Position numbers and translations under genes: made by a program
NCBI GenBank assembly: GCA_009712635.1
Contig: WASS01000029.1
Location: 231,276-295,275, forward strand
Length of the DNA stretch: 64,000 nucleotides
Direction: 5' to 3'
Source of the DNA: Hungatella sp.
GTDB taxonomy: Bacteria; Bacillota; Clostridia; Lachnospirales; Lachnospiraceae
The notes under the pieces: generated by a model
Told to the model about the DNA's origin: nothing
Database searches by the model: none
The model's input: the letters and a program-made list of their open reading frames with translations, nothing else
In this document: one piece after another, positions 63,120-64,000 of the stretch
Layout: each line of letters begins with the position of its first letter
Numbering within the stretch: the first letter of the stretch is position 1

Positions 63120-64000
63120 ATGATATTGAGCTGTAAGACTATAGGGACATGCCTGGCTGAAAGAGCCAGGCATACGCCTGATGAAATTTCGTTAATATAC
63201 GAAGATGTTTCCTATACCTGGAATGAGCTTGACAAGATCAGTGACTATATGGCTTATCGCATGCATACGTTTGGGATAACCCAAGGGACACATGTGGGAA
63301 TATGGAGTGTAAATAATCCCAATTGGATCATTGTATTTTTGTCTTTGCAGAAATTAGGTGCCCTTCCCATTTTAATTAATACCTGCTATCGGGAAAAAGA
63401 ACTGAAAGAGATCCTTCTTATTGCAAATGTAGAATACCTTTATTATGGTGATGTTTATAAAGATATTCACTACTCAGATATTGTTGAGACAATTAAAAAA
63501 GAGAATACCTGCAATATTAAAAAATGGCTTTTTATTGGAAAAGACAGGACTGGTTCATGGTTGAATTTCAATAGTTTTGTCAGCAGTGAGAAAACAAAAA
63601 GAGCTTATGGAATAACCAAAAGCCTGCAGAGCAAAGTCAAATCTGACAGTAATGCCTGTATGCTGTTCACATCTGGAACTACCTCCCGGTCAAAGGGAGT
63701 ATTACTGACCCATAATAATATAGTAAATTCAGCCTTGGCGACCATACACCATATGCAATGGACAAAAGATGACAGAATGTGTGTAACGGTACCGATGTTT
63801 CACTGCTTCGGTGTCACTTCAAGTCTTCTGACTACCATCTTATTGGGAAGTACCATGTGTATCCTTCCTTACTACAAGACCATTGATGTATTAAATTGTA
63901 TACAGAAACATCAGTGTACCATTATTAACGGAGTTCCCTCCATGTTTCTTGCAATGCTGCGTAATGAGCATTTCAAAGAATATGACTTATCCAGTTTAAA
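63120..64000 (+). CDS. AMP-forming acyl-CoA ligase, 3'-truncated by window edge
   Basis: The first 293 residues of an ANL-superfamily ligase (about 500 expected). The AMP-binding P-loop FTSGTTSRSKGVLLTHNN is at about 181-198; MTHNNIVN-like and PMFHCFGVTSSLL (about 223-235) are typical. It would activate a carboxylic acid with ATP and CoA. It starts 29 bp after the CoA-transferase gene with a weak GGTGGG site. The reading frame is open to the window end. A 9-bp hairpin (63150-63172) lies within the first codons. Confidence 0.88.
   Translation, partial: MILSCKTIGTCLAERARHTPDEISLIYEDVSYTWNELDKISDYMAYRMHTFGITQGTHVGIWSVNNPNWIIVFLSLQKLGALPILINTCYREKELKEILLIANVEYLYYGDVYKDIHYSDIVETIKKENTCNIKKWLFIGKDRTGSWLNFNSFVSSEKTKRAYGITKSLQSKVKSDSNACMLFTSGTTSRSKGVLLTHNNIVNSALATIHHMQWTKDDRMCVTVPMFHCFGVTSSLLTTILLGSTMCILPYYKTIDVLNCIQKHQCTIINGVPSMFLAMLRNEHFKEYDLSSL

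Overview
The window reads as chromosome of a low-to-moderate GC, strictly anaerobic Firmicute, most likely a Lachnospiraceae clostridium (Lacrimispora/Hungatella/Enterocloster-like). This rests on the class I hybrid-cluster protein, the AGGAGG ribosome binding sites, the radical-SAM sulfatase maturase paired with Cys-type sulfatases, the clostridial 2-hydroxyacyl-CoA dehydratase and 2-oxoacid:ferredoxin oxidoreductase, and the LicT/ROK/LacI sugar regulators. The taxon is an inference. No rRNA, tRNA, CRISPR array, transposase or phage gene was seen.

Region 1 (1-13260) is a mosaic of small units: a licT-bglF-bglA beta-glucoside PTS operon (left edge cut); an SdpR/SdpI pair with a visible promoter and autoregulatory palindrome; a TetR-type regulator before an oleate hydratase; a BBE-type flavin oxidase; a Crp/Fnr regulator next to hcp, where both genes carry the same 14-bp palindrome at an identical distance from the -10 box; and a secreted cell-wall-binding-repeat protein.

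Region 2 (13261-39050) is a carbohydrate island apparently devoted to sulfated substrates. A phosphoglucose isomerase heads a dipeptide/oligosaccharide-type ABC importer operon. It is followed by a GH3 glycosidase, two cytosolic Cys-type sulfatases, a ROK repressor co-transcribed with a creatininase-family hydrolase, and a second operon under a LacI regulator: class II aldolase, divergent triosephosphate isomerase, LarA-family nickel enzyme and PfkB kinase. LarC, a TSUP (TauE/SafE) exporter, the anaerobic sulfatase maturase and a flavoredoxin follow. AT-rich palindromes of one type (ATTAAATNAWTTAAT) lie just downstream of three promoters and in a fourth intergenic region, so one ROK regulon is likely. 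Isomerase, kinase, aldolase, TIM, hydroxyacid racemase and sulfonate/sulfite exporter together could form a sulfoglycolysis-like or sulfated-sugar pathway that I do not recognise as described.

Region 3 (39480-64000) is an amino-acid/2-hydroxyacid fermentation island: a GntR (FCD) regulator, an aminotransferase operon, a four-subunit 2-oxoacid:ferredoxin oxidoreductase with phosphotransbutyrylase and butyrate kinase (oxidative, ATP-yielding branch), a membrane-anchored hydrolase fusion, acyl-CoA dehydrogenase with EtfBA and a GlcD-type hydroxyacid dehydrogenase, then the 2-hydroxyacyl-CoA dehydratase with its activator, a YkvI-type transporter, a class III CoA-transferase and an acyl-CoA ligase cut by the right edge. 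A TTGTCGACAAG operator recurs before four transcription units here, which ties the whole pathway to one regulator, probably the local GntR protein. Between them sit a MerR regulator, DUF554 and YczE-like membrane proteins and a metallo-beta-lactamase-fold hydrolase.
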